Positions 59,985 through 64,000 of a DNA stretch of 64,000 bases are shown piece by piece. Source of the DNA: Hippophae tibetana (lineage: Eukaryota; Streptophyta; Magnoliopsida; Rosales; Elaeagnaceae); NCBI GenBank assembly GCA_037013495.1, contig CM072806.1, forward strand, positions 26,848,001-26,912,000, written 5' to 3'. Every line of letters starts with the position of its first letter. Positions within the stretch are counted from its first letter, which is position 1. A program made the position numbers and the translations under genes. The notes below the pieces were generated by a model. That model did not search any database. It saw nothing but the letters and a program-made list of their open reading frames with translations, and was not told the DNA's origin.

Positions 59985-61190
59985 AAATAGTATACAAATC
60001 GATAGATAATATAGATGAAAATACTACTATTAGTCGGAATACCTACCCTAGTTACATATACTGCCCTAGCTTGCTGTGATGTGATCAACTATTGATGGAG
60101 CTTTATCTCCATGTGATGTGATCGACTACTGATGGTACAAACTCTTATTACCCATACATATTACGACCGTGTAACATCCTACCGATACACATCATACAAA
60201 CATATAGGCTCCTTATCAATGCACCACATTGCAACCTTAAAATAGTCAATCAACACACAACTCAATACTACATAGGCTCCTTACTTATAGAAAATGTTGC
60301 ATCCTTATAACTACCAACCTATACACGACACACCACCAAATAGGCTTTACACCTATGGTAATTGTTGCATCCTTGGAATATCAGCCAACACATGACATAA
60401 CACCACATAGGCTCCTATCCTATTGGATCTATTACACTTTTGTAACTATCAGGAAATCCACGGTAACTTAACACTAGAAGTAACTCCTCAAAATGATTCC
60501 TTTAGCCAACCATACATTTTACCTCAAATCAAAACCTCACTCAATCTCACATTTTTATACTCAACTTGGTATTTGAGAAATATGAGAGAGACTTCTCTCT
60601 AATGTCCTACATTATGTAGATGGTATACTATTTCCTAATCCCAAAATTTAGAAGAAAAATGGATGACAAATAGGCCAGAGAAGTCAAGTGCCAAATGGGC
60701 AAAGCTTCCCCCATATTTTGGCCAAGAATAAAAGAAGGGAATATGGGAATTTATAGGAAAATCCAGCCTTTCGGACCCTCATCAATGACCCTAATCGACT
60801 ACTCATCATCCAAGGTTGATGAGAAAAATAGTCATTACACACTTGATAGCCAAAGTCGGGATGAGGATCGTAAGAACCACGATAAGGCAACAAAAATCAA
60901 ACGGAGACAATGTCGACTTGATTGCAAGTTTTCTCACAAAAAACCATAATGATTGACATTTTTTAAAAGGAGAAAAGCCCAGTCCCCAACTGGATAGCCC
61001 AACATAAACTACATCCTCAATAAAACACCATGACAATAAACAAAGTCCCTAACAGGACATTACGAGAACAAACACCTAACAATGCAAACTAAGAAAGTGA
61101 GTATGTGTAACAAGAAAACACAAAACTATAACCTAAAGAATACTGAGTCACCAATATACACTGTATTTTGCACATGAGAATGCTAACACC
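59985..61190 (-). repeat. LTR-like repeat R2 (inverted copy of R1)
   Basis: The reverse complement aligns with 29640-30880, including the TATA-like CCTATAAATTCCC (60758-60746) and four degenerate units around ACATAGGCTCCT (60190-60480). It follows the truncated chromovirus LTR. Translatable stretches such as 60684-61036 fall inside the repeat and are not genes. Confidence 0.5.
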
Positions 61191-61208
61191 AAAAGGATAA
61201 GACTTACA

Positions 61209-62253
61209 GGTTCACTACCATATAATAATTTTATTTTAGGTACTTTTTTTACCCATTTTAGGTAGTATCTTAATGATTCTCAAGTTTGATAAATGGTACC
61301 AGTTTGATATAATTTTTTTATTTTATTGATTATTTTTCACACATGTGCAACTTATTTGCATTTAATGAAGGACATTTGTGATAGTTTTTACTATTATCTC
61401 TAGTGGAACATTAACAACTTTTTTACTCATTATTTTTAAATCCTTAAATACATGTTTTAATGTTTTTTTTTACTTATCTTACAATCTCTTTAATAATTCT
61501 TCTTTATACATCACCTATGAGCTCAACAAATTCACTTATAATGACATATTTCTTACTAATGCTCGTCTAAATTTTATGCAACTTGCATAGGTTTTGTTTT
61601 AATAAATACAATATGCAATTTTTGAATTTTGTATACAAAAAATAGGAAAACAATATGCAATATTCAATTTATATAAAAAATTAGATTGAGTGTATAGAAA
61701 AAATAGTTTACATAAACAACTCTATATATAGTCATACATATCATATATGAAGCCCATTATTACAAGTAATATTAGTATCATAATTATGGTTGAGTGAGTA
61801 CTTTATTGGGAACTTTAATGAACCTAAACCTTTTAACATTCTTAGAATCGTCAAAAATGCTTAAAAGAAAAAAGAATAATAGGGAAAAAAATCTAAATTT
61901 AAATGGACCAATAGGAAAAATATAATATAAGTAAATTGTTGAGCTTCTACTTGATAGAGAAAAAAGAGATATTGAAGATAGTATAAAATAAGTTAAAAAA
62001 TATTAAAATTTGTATTTAAGAACTCAAAAATAACATAAAAAAGCAGTTAAATTTAGTATAGAAAAAATAGTAAAAACAATACCATAAATGACCTTCATTA
62101 AATGTTAATGTGGTGTATATACGTGAAAAATTCTCAATAAAATAAAAAATAGTATCAAATTAATACATTTTATTAAATATAGTATTACCAAGATACCATC
62201 CAAAAAATATGAGTAAAAAATACTTAAAATAAAATTATTATACAAGTGAAGGT
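61209..62253. mobile_element. Non-autonomous DNA transposon with long terminal inverted repeats
   Basis: The left arm 61209-61410 and the right arm 62253-62060 are inverted copies of about 200 bp. GGTTCACTACCATATAATAA matches ACCTTCACTTGTATAATAA read on the other strand, and both contain ATTTAATGAAGG. About 640 bp between them hold no gene. The length of the arms and GG..CC ends suggest a Mutator-like or foldback element. No target duplication is clear. Confidence 0.7.
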
Positions 62254-62800
62254 AATTAAAATTTATAACTACAAAAATAATACTTATTATGTCTAGCTCA
62301 TATATTTTACTAATAAAAAGATATTTAAATTATCATTTCAAATTTAATATAGTTTAAATTGAATTAAATCTATTTAAATTAGTATAATATTAAAAATCAT
62401 CTATTAAATATTATTTTATTAATAAAAATTTAACGATGATATTGTATAATAATTTTTATTATCATAATAATAAAATATTTATTTTATTTCTAATATAAAT
62501 TATATTATAATATTATTATTTAGATAAAATTATAGATATTAAAATATTTTTTAAAATTAATATTTATATGAACACAATATCATTTTTAAAATTTAATAAT
62601 GTATACGTGTGTGTATATACATATATATATTAACTCGGTAGTCGGCACGAAGGGAGTGGAGTAACTTTTGAAGTACAGTTGTGCTAGTTGGTGGATAATT
62701 TTAATCACGCACCAAGATATTTTTTAACTGCATCCCAGTTACTTCTTAACTCCACCACGGTTAACGTTTGAAAGTTCTCATTCATTCTCTCTTGCAGTTC
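62254..62800 (+). other. Upstream region of the zinc finger gene
   Basis: 62254-62640 is very AT-rich without repeats that I can name. 62640-62800 is less AT-rich, as expected for a proximal promoter. I mark no specific factor site. Confidence 0.4.
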
Positions 62801-62801
62801 A

Positions 62802-62808
62802 TATATAA
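62802..62808 (+). promoter_or_regulatory. TATA box of the zinc finger gene
   Basis: TATATAA lies 49 bp before the ATG, inside CATATATAAATGATC. With usual plant spacing, transcription would start near 62832-62840, leaving a 5' leader of only about 20 bases. If the leader is longer, another start site upstream would be needed. Confidence 0.6.
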
Positions 62809-62856
62809 ATGATCATCGCTTCCCTCATTCAATAACCTGAGTTCTATGCGACTGTA

Positions 62857-63930
62857 ATGATGCTTAGCGAATCAACCCTCATAAATTCGACCGTCCAAAT
62901 CCCTCAACTTGACCCACTTGACGATCCAATGGCTAAAATGATCGCATTATTTTCCCCTGCTTCACCCTCCATCAACATTAACGGCAATGCCCGTATCGGA
63001 GGCGATTATCGCCACCCTTTTCTAGACTCATCCACCGTCCTTCACCGTTACATCCCCTCAAATGAGTTTGTATCATCTGACTCGGACTCACAAAGTGACG
63101 AGTTGGATCTCCTCGTTGACGCTTTCACGTGCGACCATTTTCGAATGTACGAGTTCAAGGTTCGTAGGTGCGCACGTGGGAGGTCACATGACTGGACCGA
63201 GTGTCCGTACGCTCATCCCTGCGAGAAAGCTCGCCGAAGGGACCCCCGGAAATACCACTATTCAGGCACTCCTTGTCCGGAGTTTCGTAAGGGAAGTTGT
63301 GATAAAGGTGATTCGTGCGAGTTCGCACATGGAGTTTTCGAATGCTGGCTTCACCCGGCTCGCTACAGAACTCAACCATGCAAAGATGGACTCAGTTGTT
63401 GCCGGAGAGTCTGTTTCTTTGCTCACACGCCGGAGCAACTTCGTGTTTTGCCTCAACAAAGTCCGAGTGCCGATGGGTCTTTTACTTCATCGCCAACTTC
63501 GATTCTGAACTCGCAGACGATATTTCTTTCGGGTGACTCGCCACCAATGTCGCCGAATAATCCCCAACTCGGTGGTACGTCATTTGACTCGGTTAATGAG
63601 CTTGCTTTTTCAATGAGTAACCTTCAGGTTAGTAAGATGAAAATGAACTCTCCTTCTTGGGGTTTTCAAATGGGTTCTGGGTTTGGTGCTAGTCTTCCTT
63701 CTACTCCAAGTCGGACTCCAACTTGGATGCCGACTCGTCCTGTGGAGAGTCTGTTCGATCTCTGGGACCAGTGTTGCGATGCACAGTCTATAATGGAGAG
63801 AGTAGAGTCTGGGAAAGTCCTTCGTGCGGAAATGTATGCTAAACTCAGTAAGGAAAACTCACTTAACCGAGTTGACTCGGTGGATGATACTGAACTTAAA
63901 ATGGATTGGATGTCAGAGCTAGTTAATTGA
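62857..63930 (+). CDS. Arginine-rich tandem CCCH zinc finger protein (plant RR-TZF, TZF1/2/3 type)
   Basis: This 357-residue intronless ORF encodes a plant RR-TZF protein. Relatives in Arabidopsis (TZF1/CTH, TZF2/OZF1, TZF3) bind AU-rich RNA, shuttle to processing bodies and stress granules, and act in ABA, GA, light and stress responses. The arginine-rich CHCH part has C105-X5-H111-X4-C116-X3-H120. Finger 1 is C140-X7-C148-X5-C154-X3-H158, the spacer is X16, and finger 2 is C175-X5-C181-X4-C186-X3-H190: the exact plant signature with all ligands present. No ankyrin repeats precede it, which places it with TZF1-3. The N-terminal [12 protein letters not shown] and the C-terminal [17 protein letters not shown] are family motifs. 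The start MMLSES resembles family starts. Stop TGA at 63928. The many antisense frames here are shadows. Confidence 0.96.
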   Translation: MMLSESTLINSTVQIPQLDPLDDPMAKMIALFSPASPSININGNARIGGDYRHPFLDSSTVLHRYIPSNEFVSSDSDSQSDELDLLVDAFTCDHFRMYEFKVRRCARGRSHDWTECPYAHPCEKARRRDPRKYHYSGTPCPEFRKGSCDKGDSCEFAHGVFECWLHPARYRTQPCKDGLSCCRRVCFFAHTPEQLRVLPQQSPSADGSFTSSPTSILNSQTIFLSGDSPPMSPNNPQLGGTSFDSVNELAFSMSNLQVSKMKMNSPSWGFQMGSGFGASLPSTPSRTPTWMPTRPVESLFDLWDQCCDAQSIMERVESGKVLRAEMYAKLSKENSLNRVDSVDDTELKMDWMSELVN

Positions 63931-64000
63931 AGTCGGGTCATGGAATCTGAGTCTGCTTGCAATTTAATGCATTTTGACTAATAGGATTTTGTAAATCGGT
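63931..64000 (+). other. 3' untranslated region of the zinc finger gene (cut by window)
   Basis: The remaining 70 bases follow the stop codon. No polyadenylation signal is visible before the window ends. Confidence 0.6.

Noticed and set aside
60684..61036. Overlapping ORFs on both strands
   Set aside because: They lie in the repeat that is also present inverted at about 29700-30150, where the frames are not kept.
63155..63962. Antisense and alternative-frame ORFs within the zinc finger gene
   Set aside because: Shadows of the intact sense ORF; no motifs, and the zinc ligands explain the conservation of the sense frame.
1..64000. tRNA, rRNA or snRNA genes
   Set aside because: I saw only tRNA-complementary primer sites (2312-2365, 17366-17385, 24271-24282, 42931-42943), with no cloverleaf or rRNA segments.

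Overview
This is an AT-rich stretch of a plant nuclear genome. The organism is very probably a eudicot: it has Athila-type Ty3/gypsy elements primed by tRNA-Asp, SIRE-like and other Ty1/copia elements, a Tekay-like chromovirus, and one typical plant-specific RR-TZF zinc finger gene. Nothing prokaryotic, organellar or CRISPR-like is visible. About 95% of the window is transposable-element sequence or AT-rich spacer. The only convincing host gene is at the right edge (62857-63930, + strand), an intronless tandem CCCH zinc finger gene of the Arabidopsis TZF1/2/3 type.

Left part (1-25.8 kb): a nest of retrotransposons. A minus-strand copia element (5' LTR 24283-24734, PBS 24271-24282) is split into three pieces: 22304-24282, 14852-16807 and 9632-9807. 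One gap holds a rearranged plus-strand Athila-type complex with three LTR copies (16808-22303). The other holds a minus-strand Athila derivative (9808-14846) flanked by perfect GTTAT target duplications; in it a large deletion joins a 57-bp LTR stub to integrase. Further left, the copia is broken by a plus-strand Athila-type element (gag-protease, RT to integrase deleted, 3' LTR 8121-9631). The gag of that element is in turn interrupted by another minus-strand Athila element (1-4381), which carries an intact gag ORF but apparently no pol.

Middle part (26-42 kb): a solo LTR (26978-28480), a LINE reverse-transcriptase C-terminal relic (about 28490-29200), an LTR-like repeat (29640-30880) present inverted near the right end, AT-rich spacer, a 756-bp near-perfect palindromic foldback/MITE (35637-36392), and a 5'-truncated SIRE-like copia with PPT and LTR (37395-41862).

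Right part (42-64 kb): a copia element has a Gag-Pol frame that is open except for three nonsense codons. Its 5' end suggests a start codon inside the LTR and a 1.6-kb intron that contains the PBS. A decayed Tekay-like chromovirus (about 49.6-59.95 kb) follows, interrupted by two solo LTRs of the same Athila family in opposite orientations; one has perfect CAGAC duplications. Then come the second LTR-like repeat (about 60.0-61.19 kb), a foldback element (61209-62253), and the zinc finger gene with its TATA box.

LTRs of one roughly 2-kb Athila family occur five times (2372-4381, 9808-11770, 14790-14846 stub, 51387-53185, 54721-56811). They share a CpG-rich upstream block, a TATA box and three conserved short hairpins.
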